From contig NZ_CP075583.1 in NCBI RefSeq assembly GCF_023509035.1, positions 2,232,001 to 2,296,000 on the forward strand: DNA of 64,000 bases, in the 5' to 3' direction. This stretch comes from Janthinobacterium lividum (lineage in GTDB: Bacteria > Pseudomonadota > Gammaproteobacteria > Burkholderiales > Burkholderiaceae_D). A program made the position numbers and the translations under genes. Below are positions 17,868-28,437 of the stretch, piece by piece (within the stretch, counting starts at the first letter, position 1; every line of letters begins with the position of its first letter). The notes beneath the pieces were generated by a model that was given only the letters and a program-made list of their open reading frames with translations, was not told the origin of the DNA and did no database searches.

Positions 17868-17934
17868 GATGGTGGCGTGAGAAAGAAGGACGATGGCGGC
17901 CATGCTAAAGCAAAACGTGCAGGCCGGCAATCGC

Positions 17935-17986
17935 CGGGCTTGCCGAACGGGTTTGCCAAACGGGTTTGCCAAACGGGTTTGCCAAA
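17935..17986. repeat. 13-bp tandem repeat, four copies
   Basis: Three exact head-to-tail copies of CGGGTTTGCCAAA (17948-17986) are preceded by one degenerate copy (17935-17947, two changes). It lies between the unknown membrane protein gene and the groEL terminator. Confidence 0.9.
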
Positions 17987-17996
17987 TTCATAGGCG

Positions 17997-18026
17997 AAAA
18001 AAAAGCTACCTTCCGTAGAAGATAGC
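17997..18026 (-). terminator. Rho-independent terminator of groESL
   Basis: Stem GCTATCTTC/GAAGGTAGC (one G-U pair) with a UACG tetraloop and eight T on the minus strand. It lies about 105 bases past the groEL stop. Confidence 0.88.
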
Positions 18027-18130
18027 TTTTCAGGGCTGCCGGGCAGGTGGCAGGCAGCTTTTGGTCTGCCTGTCCTGTCCCGGCGTGTGCGGCCGCGCAT
18101 GCCGTCGCCTGCGCGCGCGGCCGCCGGACA

Positions 18131-19814
<1,684 letters not shown>

Positions 19815-19831
19815 CTACAACGTGGAAACAA

Positions 19832-20122
19832 TTACTTGACGACGATCGCCATGATGTCTTCTTCGCGCATGACCAGCAGCTCATCGCCGTCAACTTTGAC
19901 GGTTTGGCCGGCGTACTTGCCGAACAGGACGCGGTCGCCCACTTTGACATCCAGAGGACGCACTTTGCCGTCGTCGAGAATCTTGCCATTGCCTACGGCA
20001 AGGACTTCGCCTTGATCCGGTTTTTCAGCAGCTGCATCAGGAATGATGAGGCCGGACGCAGTTTTGGTTTCCTGGTCGAGGCGTTTGACGATGACGCGAT
20101 CGTTCAATGGGCGCAGATTCAT
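19832..20122 (-). CDS. groES: Co-chaperonin GroES
   Basis: 96-residue heptameric lid of the GroEL chamber. [20 protein letters not shown] at the N-terminus, mobile loop [20 protein letters not shown], and [19 protein letters not shown] are diagnostic. The start ATG at 20122 has a strong AAGGAG; longer frames upstream run into the leader. It is the first gene of groESL. Confidence 0.97.
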   Translation of the reverse strand: MNLRPLNDRVIVKRLDQETKTASGLIIPDAAAEKPDQGEVLAVGNGKILDDGKVRPLDVKVGDRVLFGKYAGQTVKVDGDELLVMREEDIMAIVVK

Positions 20123-20363
20123 ACAAAACTCCTTAAAGTTCAATGGATAAGTGTTGCTAAATGAATACATGCCTGGCAGAGCGCCAGACGTGCTTTCAGT
20201 GACCGCCGTTGAAAGCAGCCCGCAACGGTCAAGCAAACCCCATGTCATCCTGTCCTTGCCTGTATCCGGCAGTGGTGCATCGCGGCGTCGCCCGCCGCGT
20301 AGCGTTCCCTGCAGTGGTCTGGCAAGCACCATCATTTCCTGAGGATTGCTACGAAAGAGTTTG

Positions 20364-20390
20364 TTAGCACTCTCTACTAACGAGTGCTAA
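20364..20390 (-). promoter_or_regulatory. CIRCE element (HrcA operator)
   Basis: TTAGCACTC, nine bases, then GAGTGCTAA is an exact match to the canonical CIRCE inverted repeat. It directly follows the -10 box of the groESL promoter. HrcA repressor binding here would shut off the operon until heat shock. Confidence 0.97.
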
Positions 20391-20418
20391 TTATAGGGAC
20401 GGTAGGGGGCTTATTCAA
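20390..20418 (-). promoter_or_regulatory. Sigma-70 promoter of groESL
   Basis: TTGAAT (20418-20413) and TATAAT (20395-20390), separated by exactly 17 bases on the minus strand. The -10 box abuts CIRCE, so HrcA would block promoter clearance. This is the vegetative-type rather than sigma-32-type promoter. Confidence 0.88.
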
Positions 20419-20657
20419 GGGCTTATTCTCCGGAAAGATAAGCATAGACGTTCTGCGCAGCCTGCATTTACACAGGGTTTGCGCTGGCGCAAGCCAACTT
20501 CCCGGGCGTCAGCAACAGGCGCGACTCTAGCATGCCGTCCGGATGGGGGGCGTTCCTGTACGCACAGGAAACAGAGTTTCACTATGGAATTTGATAAGAT
20601 GATTGTAATTGCATATCAATATCGCCACATATCACCACTTGCACGAGAAAGAACACC

Positions 20658-21404
20658 ATGCCATTCCCGATTTCCCATCCCGCGCTGCGCCTGCTGGGCG
20701 CCACCGTCCTTGGGCTCGCCTGCCTGGGCAATGCCGCCGCGCAAACGCCCACCATCGTCGACGAGATCACCGTAGTGACCCTGACGCCGCTGGAAAAGAA
20801 AATGCTGCTTAACGACCTGTTCAACGACCTGAACAAGGATGACGACGACCAGGAAGCGCATGTATGGGACAACGGCGGCGACAGTGGCGTGCTGGTGAAA
20901 GTGACGTATAACTTCAGCAACTCCGGCATGACGGAACACAGCCTGAAGGCGCACGTTTGCCGCGACCTGAAATTCGTCGTCACGGCGGGCGGCAAGGGGC
21001 AGGACCTGAGCCGCCGCACCTGTTCGCAAAACAGCGGCAACTGGGATGTGCAGGGCAAGGACCCGGCGCCTGTCGTGTATCCGCCTTTCCTGTCCGACGT
21101 CACCATCGCTAAGCTGAATGCCAAGGAACAGAAAGCACTGCTGACGGCCGCCGTGCGCACTTTGAAAGATGAAGAGGATGGCAAGACGCGCCAGTGGAGC
21201 AACAAGGGCTTGGGCAATGCGGCGCCGCTGGCAGTACGCCTGACGCCTTCGGGGACGGACGCCAAACCTGGCAGCTACCGCCGTACTTGCCGCGACTTGA
21301 CGATGGTGCTTGACGGCAAGGGCGGACAACAGACGCTGACGCGCCGCTCTTGCGAAAACCGCTATGGCGGACTCGATATCGAACCCGATTACGTTGACGA
21401 GTAA
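20658..21404 (+). CDS. Secreted protein with two tandem RT0821/Lpp0805-like domains
   Basis: 248 residues. Signal peptide about 1-28 (LGLACLGNAAAQ). The mature protein is an internal duplication: an acidic helix (TLTPLEKKMLLNDLFNDL; TIAKLNAKEQKALLTAA), a beta segment, then CRDLKFVVTAGGKGQDLSRR...C (about 93-116) and CRDLTMVLDGKGGQQTLTRR...C (about 211-234), each followed by G-x-x-x/D. This Cys-rich ending resembles RT0821/Lpp0805 surface proteins, whose function is unknown. Two disulfides, one per copy, are likely. No operon partner. Confidence 0.75.
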   Translation: MPFPISHPALRLLGATVLGLACLGNAAAQTPTIVDEITVVTLTPLEKKMLLNDLFNDLNKDDDDQEAHVWDNGGDSGVLVKVTYNFSNSGMTEHSLKAHVCRDLKFVVTAGGKGQDLSRRTCSQNSGNWDVQGKDPAPVVYPPFLSDVTIAKLNAKEQKALLTAAVRTLKDEEDGKTRQWSNKGLGNAAPLAVRLTPSGTDAKPGSYRRTCRDLTMVLDGKGGQQTLTRRSCENRYGGLDIEPDYVDE

Positions 21405-21560
21405 AACGCTGCCATCGCGGCGGTGGCAGATGCGCGCACTTGGCGAAAAGCGTCGGAAAAATCGTGTATTGTCCGCCAACTGCCCTGCATTGATGTAAAT
21501 ATGTGTGACAGCGGCGTGATTCGATTGACGCCCATGGAGCGTCCGCCCTATAGTGGCGGG

Positions 21561-21824
21561 ATGATTTCCGAATTCAACGAATTATCCGACAAAATAGGCC
21601 TGCTGGCCGAAATGACCCATGCGCTGCGCCTTGAAAACGCGCAACTGCGCAAGGACAATGCTGCGCTGGCCGCCGACAACGCGCAGTATGTGCAACGCAT
21701 GCGCGAGGCGCAGGAGCGGGTGGAAGCGTTGCTGGAAAAAATTCCCGAACTGGTGCAAGCTGGCCTGGAGCAAGCCGCTTCGGAAGCGGGCGCCTATATT
21801 GCCGAGAACGAGAAGGAAGCGTAA
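21561..21824 (+). CDS. ZapB-like coiled-coil cell-division protein
   Basis: 87-residue all-helical protein with a heptad pattern throughout (ISEFNELSDKIGLLAEMTHA, LRLENAQLRKDNAALAADN). It resembles the ZapB/TIGR02449 family, which links ZapA-FtsZ rings. Start ATG 21561 was preferred: the open frame runs further upstream but that part does not look like protein. Its TAATG overlap with zapA indicates coupled translation and a shared role in Z-ring assembly. Confidence 0.82.
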   Translation: MISEFNELSDKIGLLAEMTHALRLENAQLRKDNAALAADNAQYVQRMREAQERVEALLEKIPELVQAGLEQAASEAGAYIAENEKEA

Positions 21825-22134
21825 TGTCGCGTGTCGATGTCAATATCATGGGCCAGTCCTACAGCATGGTGTGTCGCGACGGCGAAGAGCGCGCGCTGCG
21901 CGAAGCGGCGATCTATCTCGATAGCAAAATGAAAGCTATCCGCGACGCGGGCAAGGTCAAGGGTAACGACCGCATCGCCGTGCTGGCAGCGCTGGGCGTG
22001 GCTGCAGAATTTCTCTCCGTGAAGTCGCCGCAAGGTCCGCTGTCGGAATTGACGATACTGGAAGTGAAGCAGAAAATCTCGGCCATGCACACAGTATTGG
22101 ATAGCGCGCTGACGCCCCAGGAAAACCTTTTTAA
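21824..22134 (+). CDS. zapA: Cell division protein ZapA (stop probably lost through a T-run error)
   Basis: FtsZ-bundling protein that stabilises the Z ring. Core family sequence: VDVNIMGQSYSMVCRDGEER, AAIYLDSKMKAIRDAGKV and RIAVLAALGVAAEFL, then a C-terminal helix. Family members are about 100-110 residues. As given, the frame continues after QENLF to 22306 (160 residues) and runs through most of the 6S RNA gene. One more T in the T5 run at 22128-22132 would place TAA directly after QENLF (103 residues). I give that corrected end. Overlaps zapB by one base. Confidence 0.9.
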
Positions 22135-22189
22135 GCGGACACGGTACGATTTTTCTTTGCGATGCGTGATCAAAGGAGTAAACTCTGGT

Positions 22190-22366
22190 CTACCCTGCGG
22201 TGTTCGCGATTGCCATATATTCCTTGAACCATTTATGCGCATCGGTTGCGAATTTTGTTTGATGGGAGTGAGCGTCGCTCGTTCGACGAACCCGAAATTG
22301 AACTAACGTGACCACCTTGAACCGTTTGGTTCGGGATGCCGGCATAGCGGCACAGGCGGGGCCCAA
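22190..22366 (+). ncRNA. ssrS: 6S RNA
   Basis: Regulatory RNA that mimics an open promoter and sequesters sigma-70 RNA polymerase in stationary phase. Position directly after zapA is the conserved one. Closing stem CCCTGC (22193-22198) pairs with GCGGGG (22356-22361). The CCTTGAACC motif, the GAACCG...GGTTC hairpin and the GCCGGC...GCGGC 3' side match what I know of proteobacterial 6S. Ends are estimated; length about 170-180 bases is normal. Confidence 0.78.
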
Positions 22367-22381
22367 TTTGCATTACCACTG

Positions 22382-22417
22382 AAAACGGTTGCCGCATCAT
22401 GCGCAACCGTTTTTTTA
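22382..22417 (+). terminator. Rho-independent terminator after 6S RNA
   Basis: Stem ACGGTTGC/GCAACCGT (22385-22392, 22403-22410) followed by seven T. It ends the zapBA-ssrS unit just before the EVE gene. Confidence 0.88.
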
Positions 22418-22444
22418 CGTCTGTCGCTTTGATACGGAGTCTGC

Positions 22445-22909
<465 letters not shown>

Positions 22910-22918
22910 GGAGGCCGA

Positions 22919-23749
22919 TCAGGCGTCCGCCACGCGGGCCTTGGTGGGCGGCGTGCCCATTACCTGGCTTTTATACGCCCACACCAGCAGGGCGATGGCG
23001 CCGACGATCATCGGCAAGGACAGCATCTGGCCCGAGGTGATCGGCACGCCCAGCCACACGACTTCCCAGTCCGGCGTGCGGAAGTATTCCGTGAAGAAGC
23101 GCGCGCAGCCGTACAACAGGGTGAACATGGCGCCGACGGCCATGCGCGGGCGCTGCTTGCGCGCATACAGCCACAGGATGATGAAGACCAAAATGCCGTC
23201 GACCAGCATCTGGTAGAGGGGCGACGGGTGCACGGGATACGGGATGCCTGGCCACTGCATGGCCCACGGCAAGCTTTCCGGGGCGATGCGGCCCGGCAGT
23301 TCGGCATTGATGAAGTTGCCCAGGCGGCCAGCCGCATAACCGAGCGGCACCAGCGGCGCGATGAAGTCGAGCACGTCGAACAGGTTGCGGCCCGCCTTGC
23401 GGCTCCACAGGTACATGGCCAGGATGACGCCGAGGAAACCGCCATGGAAGGACATGCCGCCATGCCAGACCATGAAGATCTCGAGCGGATTGTGCATGAA
23501 GTATTCGGGGCGGTAGAACAGCACTTCGCCCAGGCGCCCGCCGATCACCACGCCCAGCATGCCGTAGAACAGCATGTCATCGAGGTCTTCCTTCTTCCAG
23601 CCCAGCACGGCGATATGCGGCTGCTTGATGCGCACGCGGCCCAGGATAATGAACAGGGCAAAGGCCAGCACATACATCAGGCCGTACCAGTGCACGGCGA
23701 GCGGGCCGATTTGTATGGCGATCGGGTCGGGCATCGGGTGTATCAGCAT
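22919..23749 (-). CDS. lgt: Prolipoprotein diacylglyceryl transferase
   Basis: First enzyme of lipoprotein maturation: moves diacylglycerol from phosphatidylglycerol to the lipobox cysteine of prolipoproteins, in the inner membrane. 276 residues, seven hydrophobic segments. Family motifs: AVHWYGLMYVLAF, GRLGEVLFYRPEY, WHGGMSFHGG, YAAGRLGNFINAELPGR (signature), HPSPLYQMLVDG and RFFTEYFRTPD. Start at 23749 (MLIHPMPDP). Single-gene unit. Confidence 0.97.
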   Translation of the reverse strand: MLIHPMPDPIAIQIGPLAVHWYGLMYVLAFALFIILGRVRIKQPHIAVLGWKKEDLDDMLFYGMLGVVIGGRLGEVLFYRPEYFMHNPLEIFMVWHGGMSFHGGFLGVILAMYLWSRKAGRNLFDVLDFIAPLVPLGYAAGRLGNFINAELPGRIAPESLPWAMQWPGIPYPVHPSPLYQMLVDGILVFIILWLYARKQRPRMAVGAMFTLLYGCARFFTEYFRTPDWEVVWLGVPITSGQMLSLPMIVGAIALLVWAYKSQVMGTPPTKARVADA

Positions 23750-23828
23750 GGGGTTTCTTTCTTTGTTTAAAGCTAAGGTTGCGTAGTATGGCGGCGCTTG
23801 CGGTTTTTTGCCTTAGCGGCCACTTAAT

Positions 23829-24740
23829 TTAATGGGCGGTCGCGCTGATCTGCTTGCGCAGCAGCGCCAGGAAACCTTGCAGCACGGCGGATGGATTGTC
23901 GCGGCGCCAGGCCAGGCCCGTTTCCACCAGCGGCGTGGCGTCCTGCAGCGGCCTGTATTCTACGCCGGGGCGCATCAGATTCGATACCGATTGTGGCACA
24001 AGCGCGATGCCCATGCCAGCCGAGACGAGGCTGACGATGGTTTGCATCTGGATCGCTTCCTGGCCGATCTGCGGCGTGATGCCGGCCGCGCGAAACACGC
24101 CGAGGATGGCGTCGTGCAGGGCGGGAGAGATCGCGCGCGGGAAAATGATCAGGGGCAGGGGCGGCATGTCGCGCAGGCGCACTGGGCCCGGTGTGTTCAA
24201 TATGTCGAGATCGGACGGCGCCGCCAGCACCAGCGGCTCGGTCAACACCGGCAGGTAATCGAGCTCTCCCTTCGCCTTTTCGGGCAGGGGCGGGATCAAC
24301 AGGCCCGCATCGGTGCGCCCGGCCAGCAATTCATCGAGCTGCAGGTCGGACGTGGCTTCCTGCAGTGCAATCTGTACTTGCGGGTAGGCCGTCTGGTAAG
24401 CGCGCAGCAAGGGCGGCAATACGCTGTAGTCGGCCGAGGAAACAAACGCCAGGCTCAAACGCCCCGCCTCGCCCTGCGCGGCCCGCCGCACCAGCGCGGG
24501 CAAGTCGAACGCCTGCGCCAGCAGCCGGCGCGCCTCGGGCAGCAGGGCCGTGCCGGCCGGCGTCAGCTGCACCTCGCGGCGCGTGCGCACGAACAGGGGC
24601 GCGCCCAGCAATTCTTCCAGAGCCATGATGGTTTGCGACAGGGGCGGCTGCGTCATGTGCAGGCGCGCGGCGGCGCGGCCGAAGTGCAATTCCTCGGCGA
24701 CGGTGACAAAGTAGCGTAGCTGGCGCAGCTCAAGGTTCAT
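23829..24740 (-). CDS. LysR family transcriptional regulator
   Basis: 303-residue LTTR: N-terminal winged HTH (LRQLRYFVTVAEELHFGRAA, MTQPPLSQTIMALEELLGAP, 1-60) and a periplasmic-binding-protein-like effector domain from about 90. Divergent from ilvD with about 190 bases between starts, so it may regulate itself and possibly the ilvD side, though many LTTRs in this place control distant genes. The ligand is unknown. Confidence 0.9.
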   Translation of the reverse strand: MNLELRQLRYFVTVAEELHFGRAAARLHMTQPPLSQTIMALEELLGAPLFVRTRREVQLTPAGTALLPEARRLLAQAFDLPALVRRAAQGEAGRLSLAFVSSADYSVLPPLLRAYQTAYPQVQIALQEATSDLQLDELLAGRTDAGLLIPPLPEKAKGELDYLPVLTEPLVLAAPSDLDILNTPGPVRLRDMPPLPLIIFPRAISPALHDAILGVFRAAGITPQIGQEAIQMQTIVSLVSAGMGIALVPQSVSNLMRPGVEYRPLQDATPLVETGLAWRRDNPSAVLQGFLALLRKQISATAH

Positions 24741-24928
24741 GCTGGACGTTTCATATGTATTTCCATGTGGAATAAGTGCTGTGATATGTAAATCGACTCA
24801 CAGGAACGTGCATCATATATTTGACAGTGGGGCGCGCGCAAGGCAATCTGACGTACCCCCACTCTATGCAGGGTTTTGTTGAAAATCCGCGCAGTCAGGC
24901 ATTATTCATTTCTCGGAAGGTCCCCATC

Positions 24929-26794
24929 ATGCCGCAATACCGCTCCCGCACCACCACCCACGGCCGCAACATGGCTGGCGCCCGCGCCCTGTGGCGCGCC
25001 ACCGGCATGAAGGACGGCGACTTCGACAAGCCGATCATCGCCGTCGTCAACTCGTTCACCCAGTTCGTGCCCGGTCACGTGCATCTGAAGGACCTGGGCC
25101 AGATGGTGGCGCGCGAAATCGAGGCGGCCGGCGGCGTGGCCAAGGAATTCAACACCATCGCCGTCGATGACGGCATCGCCATGGGCCACGGCGGCATGCT
25201 GTATTCGCTGCCATCGCGCGACCTGATCGCCGATTCCGTCGAATACATGGTCAACGCCCACTGCGCCGACGCCATGGTCTGTATTTCGAACTGCGACAAG
25301 ATCACGCCGGGCATGCTGATGGCCGCCATGCGCATCAATATCCCCGTCGTCTTCATCTCGGGCGGCCCGATGGAAGCGGGCAAGGTCGTCAAGGTCGTCA
25401 ACGGCACGCAGAAGATCATCAAGCTGGACCTGGTCGACGCCATGATCAAGGCGGGCGACAGCACTGTCTCCGACGCCGACGTGGCGGAAATCGAACGCTC
25501 GGCCTGTCCGACCTGCGGTTCGTGCTCCGGCATGTTTACGGCCAACTCGATGAACTGCCTGACCGAGGCGCTGGGCCTGGCCCTGCCCGGCAACGGCACC
25601 ATCCTGGCCACGCACTCGGACCGCCAGCAGCTGTTCCTGCGCGCGGGCCGATTGATTGTCGAATTGGCCAAGCGCCACTACGAGCAGGACGATTACTCGG
25701 TGCTGCCCCGTTCCATCGCCTCCAAGGCGGCCTTCGAGAACGCCATGGCGCTTGACGTCTCCATGGGCGGCTCGACCAACACCGTGCTGCACTTGCTGGC
25801 CGCCGCCCACGAGGCGGAAGTGGAATTCACGATGGCCGACATCGACCGCATTTCGCGCAAGGTACCGTGCATGTGCAAGGTGGCGCCGATGACGGACAAA
25901 TACCATATCGAAGACGTGCACCGCGCGGGCGGCATCGTGGGCATCCTGGGCGAACTGGCGCGCGCCGGCCTGCTCAACACGACTTTGCCGACCATCCACG
26001 CGCCGACCCTGGCCGACGCCATCGCGCAAAACGACATCATGTGCACGGACAATCCGGCCGTGCATGAACTGTTCCGCGCCGCCCCGGGCGGCGTGCCGAC
26101 GCAGACGGCGTTCTCGCAATCTGAGCGCTTCGCGGCCGTCGACACGGACCGCAGCACGGGCTGCATCCGCGACAAGGCGCACGCGTATTCGCAGGATGGC
26201 GGCCTGGCCGTCTTGTACGGCAACCTGGCCGAGAAAGGCTGCATCGTCAAGACGGCGGGCGTCGATGAAAGCATTTTGAAATTCTCGGGCAAGGCGCGCG
26301 TGTTCGAAAGCCAGGATGCCGCTGTTGAAGCGATTTTGGCCGATACGGTGCATGAAGGCGACGTCGTCATCATCCGCTACGAAGGCCCGAAAGGCGGCCC
26401 GGGCATGCAGGAAATGCTGTACCCGACCTCGTACATCAAATCGAAGGGCCTGGGCAAGGCGTGCGCGCTGTTCACGGACGGGCGCTTTTCGGGCGGTTCC
26501 TCGGGCCTGGTGATCGGCCACGCCTCGCCGGAAGCGGCCGAAGGCGGCGCCATCGGCCTGGTGGAAGAGGGCGACTTCATCGACATCGACATCCCTGAGC
26601 GCAGCATCAATCTGCGCGTGACGGATACCGAGCTGGCCGCGCGCCGCGCCGCCATGGAGGCGAAAGGCGACGATGCCTGGCTGCCCGTCAACCGCGAGCG
26701 CTACGTGTCGCAGGCGCTGCAGGCGTATGCGGCCCTGACGACGTCGGCTGACCGCGGCGCCGTGCGCGATCTGTCGCAGCTGAAGAAACGCTGA
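24929..26794 (+). CDS. ilvD: Dihydroxy-acid dehydratase
   Basis: Dehydrates 2,3-dihydroxy-isovalerate and -methylvalerate to the 2-keto acids in valine/isoleucine synthesis; Fe-S enzyme, cytosolic. 621 residues, close to the E. coli enzyme (616). Cluster cysteines in [14 protein letters not shown] and [19 protein letters not shown]; also [29 protein letters not shown] and [14 protein letters not shown]. Start ATG 24929 ([15 protein letters not shown]) matches the family; an in-frame extension to 24821 is not supported. Confidence 0.97.
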   Translation: MPQYRSRTTTHGRNMAGARALWRATGMKDGDFDKPIIAVVNSFTQFVPGHVHLKDLGQMVAREIEAAGGVAKEFNTIAVDDGIAMGHGGMLYSLPSRDLIADSVEYMVNAHCADAMVCISNCDKITPGMLMAAMRINIPVVFISGGPMEAGKVVKVVNGTQKIIKLDLVDAMIKAGDSTVSDADVAEIERSACPTCGSCSGMFTANSMNCLTEALGLALPGNGTILATHSDRQQLFLRAGRLIVELAKRHYEQDDYSVLPRSIASKAAFENAMALDVSMGGSTNTVLHLLAAAHEAEVEFTMADIDRISRKVPCMCKVAPMTDKYHIEDVHRAGGIVGILGELARAGLLNTTLPTIHAPTLADAIAQNDIMCTDNPAVHELFRAAPGGVPTQTAFSQSERFAAVDTDRSTGCIRDKAHAYSQDGGLAVLYGNLAEKGCIVKTAGVDESILKFSGKARVFESQDAAVEAILADTVHEGDVVIIRYEGPKGGPGMQEMLYPTSYIKSKGLGKACALFTDGRFSGGSSGLVIGHASPEAAEGGAIGLVEEGDFIDIDIPERSINLRVTDTELAARRAAMEAKGDDAWLPVNRERYVSQALQAYAALTTSADRGAVRDLSQLKKR

Positions 26795-26817
26795 TTTGTT
26801 GTGTAAGTGCGACGGCC

Positions 26818-26841
26818 GGCCCCGTTTGACTATGCGGGGCC
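26818..26841. terminator. Hairpin after ilvD
   Basis: Perfect 7-bp stem GGCCCCG/CGGGGCC with a 10-base loop, 24 bases past the ilvD stop. There is no T-run, so termination is doubtful. Confidence 0.35.
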
Positions 26842-27014
26842 AGCTGTCGTTACATCGCCTTACAAACAACATGGTCATGGGCGCGCAGATGGGGCAGAAT
26901 ATGAATGCCTTCTGACTACATTGCGTTACTACATTGAAACGCTTGATCTGGGCTCGTGGTGCATCTGCGGAAACACAGTAAAATGCCGCAGGAAGTAACT
27001 TTGGAGAAAAGACA

Positions 27015-27326
27015 ATGAAACGTTTTATGTTGGTGAGTGTATTGGCCGTATCGGCTCTGGCATCGCAAGCAGCGTTGGCCAATCCGGACCTGGCGAAAGC
27101 AAAGAACTGCATGGCTTGCCACGCGGTGAGCACGAAACTGGTGGGCCCTGCGTTCAAGGACGTGGCTGCCAAGTACGCTGGTCAGAAAGACGCGGAAGCC
27201 AAGCTCGTGGCGAAAGTCATGAAGGGCGGTTCCGGCACCTGGGGCGCGATCCCGATGCCAGCGAACCCGCAAGTGAGCGATGCGGAAGCCCACACCCTGG
27301 TCAAATGGGTATTGGCACAGAAATAG
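27015..27326 (+). CDS. Class I c-type cytochrome (c551/c552-like)
   Basis: 103-residue periplasmic electron carrier. Signal peptide about 1-22 (ALASQAALA), mature about 81 residues. Haem-binding CMACH at 32-36 (covalent through C32 and C35, His36 axial) and axial Met81 in IPMPANPQVSD. C-terminal helix AEAHTLVKWVLAQK. Size and the two ligands are typical of cytochrome c551. It is followed by a strong terminator, so it is monocistronic. Confidence 0.95.
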   Translation: MKRFMLVSVLAVSALASQAALANPDLAKAKNCMACHAVSTKLVGPAFKDVAAKYAGQKDAEAKLVAKVMKGGSGTWGAIPMPANPQVSDAEAHTLVKWVLAQK

Positions 27327-27347
27327 TCTGTGCCGCAGCATCTGCAA

Positions 27348-28346
27348 TCAGCGCGCCGGCAATCCCGGCGCGTTTTTTTTGTCTGCTGCCTTCAGATTCC
27401 CCATGCCCTCCAATGTCGCCAGCACGGCCTCGTCGAGCGGCGTATGCGGCTCCTGGCCCAGCACGGCCAGCAGCCGCGCATTATCCATGGACAAGGGCGT
27501 TTGCCACAGATAGCGCATCTCGCGCATTTCGCGCAGGGTGGCCACGAACGGCGACGCCAGCGCCACCAGCCACCACGGAAAACGCCGGATGGCGGGCGTG
27601 GTCCCTGTCGTTTGTTCCACCACGCGGGCAATCGCGCCCGTCATTTGCTGGCCGTCGTGGTCCCAGTGGCCGGCCATGTGAAAGCGCGCAAACGCGGGCA
27701 AGGTGGTGCGCATGGCCAGCAATTGCAGCATCGTGCGCGCCACGTCGGGCAGGTAGGACCACTGGTGGCCCACGCCGGGCGCGCCCGGATACAGGATGCT
27801 GCGCACGCTCTGGCCCGGTTTCACCAGGCCCTGCGAAAACCAGTTGTTGCCGGCGCGGGGGCCGAAGAAGTCGCCCGCACGCACGATCAAGACCCTGGCG
27901 CCCTGCGTGCTTGCCCGTTCCAGCCGGGCTTCCAGTTCCACGCGGATGGCGCCCTTGCGCGTGAGCGGACGTTGCGGCGCGTCTTCCGCCAATACTGGAA
28001 AGGCGTCGGGGCCGAAGTTGTACACGGTGCCAGGCAATACGATGGTGGCGCTTTCGGCAATCGCTGCCGCGATCGTGTTGTCGAGCATGGGCAGCACCAG
28101 CCGGCCCCAGTGGCGGTAGCCGGGCGGGTTGACGGCGTGCACGATGACGGCGCAGCCTTTCGCGGCAGCCAGCACGTCCGCGCGCGACAGCGCATCGCCG
28201 CGCAGCCACTCGATGTTATTTCCCCGTGGCGGCAGCGTTGTTCCCCGCTGCAGGGCGCGCACCTGCCAGCCCGCCGCCAGGAGCTGGCGCACCATCTCGC
28301 CGCCGATGCCGCCCGTGGCGCCCAGTACCAATGCCGTTTTTTCCAT
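27348..28346 (-). CDS. NAD(P)-binding epimerase/dehydratase-family protein
   Basis: 332 residues with an N-terminal Rossmann fold: ALVLGATGGIGGEMVRQLLA (GxxGxxG, about 5-24). Extended-SDR features follow (VIVHAVNPP, VLPGTVYNFGPDAFP with the YNFG region in place of a classic YxxxK). Substrate is unknown; similar proteins are annotated as NAD-dependent epimerases. Its last codons (KKNAPGLPAR-stop) are encoded within the terminator of the convergent cytochrome gene. Divergent from the LysR gene beside it. Confidence 0.87.
   Translation of the reverse strand: MEKTALVLGATGGIGGEMVRQLLAAGWQVRALQRGTTLPPRGNNIEWLRGDALSRADVLAAAKGCAVIVHAVNPPGYRHWGRLVLPMLDNTIAAAIAESATIVLPGTVYNFGPDAFPVLAEDAPQRPLTRKGAIRVELEARLERASTQGARVLIVRAGDFFGPRAGNNWFSQGLVKPGQSVRSILYPGAPGVGHQWSYLPDVARTMLQLLAMRTTLPAFARFHMAGHWDHDGQQMTGAIARVVEQTTGTTPAIRRFPWWLVALASPFVATLREMREMRYLWQTPLSMDNARLLAVLGQEPHTPLDEAVLATLEGMGNLKAADKKNAPGLPAR
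27352..27380 (+). terminator. Rho-independent terminator of cytochrome c gene
   Basis: Stem CGCGCCGG/CCGGCGCG with a 5-base loop and eight T. It lies inside the 3' end of the convergent epimerase coding region. Confidence 0.9.
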
Positions 28347-28437
28347 ATTGCCCTCCGTGTGGTTGATGGCGCCAGTATCTGCCGCGCATGGCTAATTGGG
28401 AATTGACGAGCATCGAGTACAGGCTATACATTTATGT

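Larger units (their letters stand above)
20123..20657. other. groES leader, heat-shock control region and upstream region of next gene
   Basis: 535 bases without a convincing gene. From right to left they hold a sigma-70 promoter, the CIRCE operator and a leader of about 240 bases before groES. The right part (20420-20657) is the upstream region of the divergent secreted-protein gene; I see no clear promoter there. No small conserved gene was recognised. Confidence 0.6.

Noticed and set aside
21423..21560. 46-codon N-terminal extension of the ZapB-like protein
   Set aside because: It lacks the helical heptad pattern and contains several Cys and Pro; the ATG at 21561 begins the family-like sequence.
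24902..27172. 756-codon minus-strand frame opposite ilvD and cytochrome c
   Set aside because: Antisense shadow of ilvD, which is certain.
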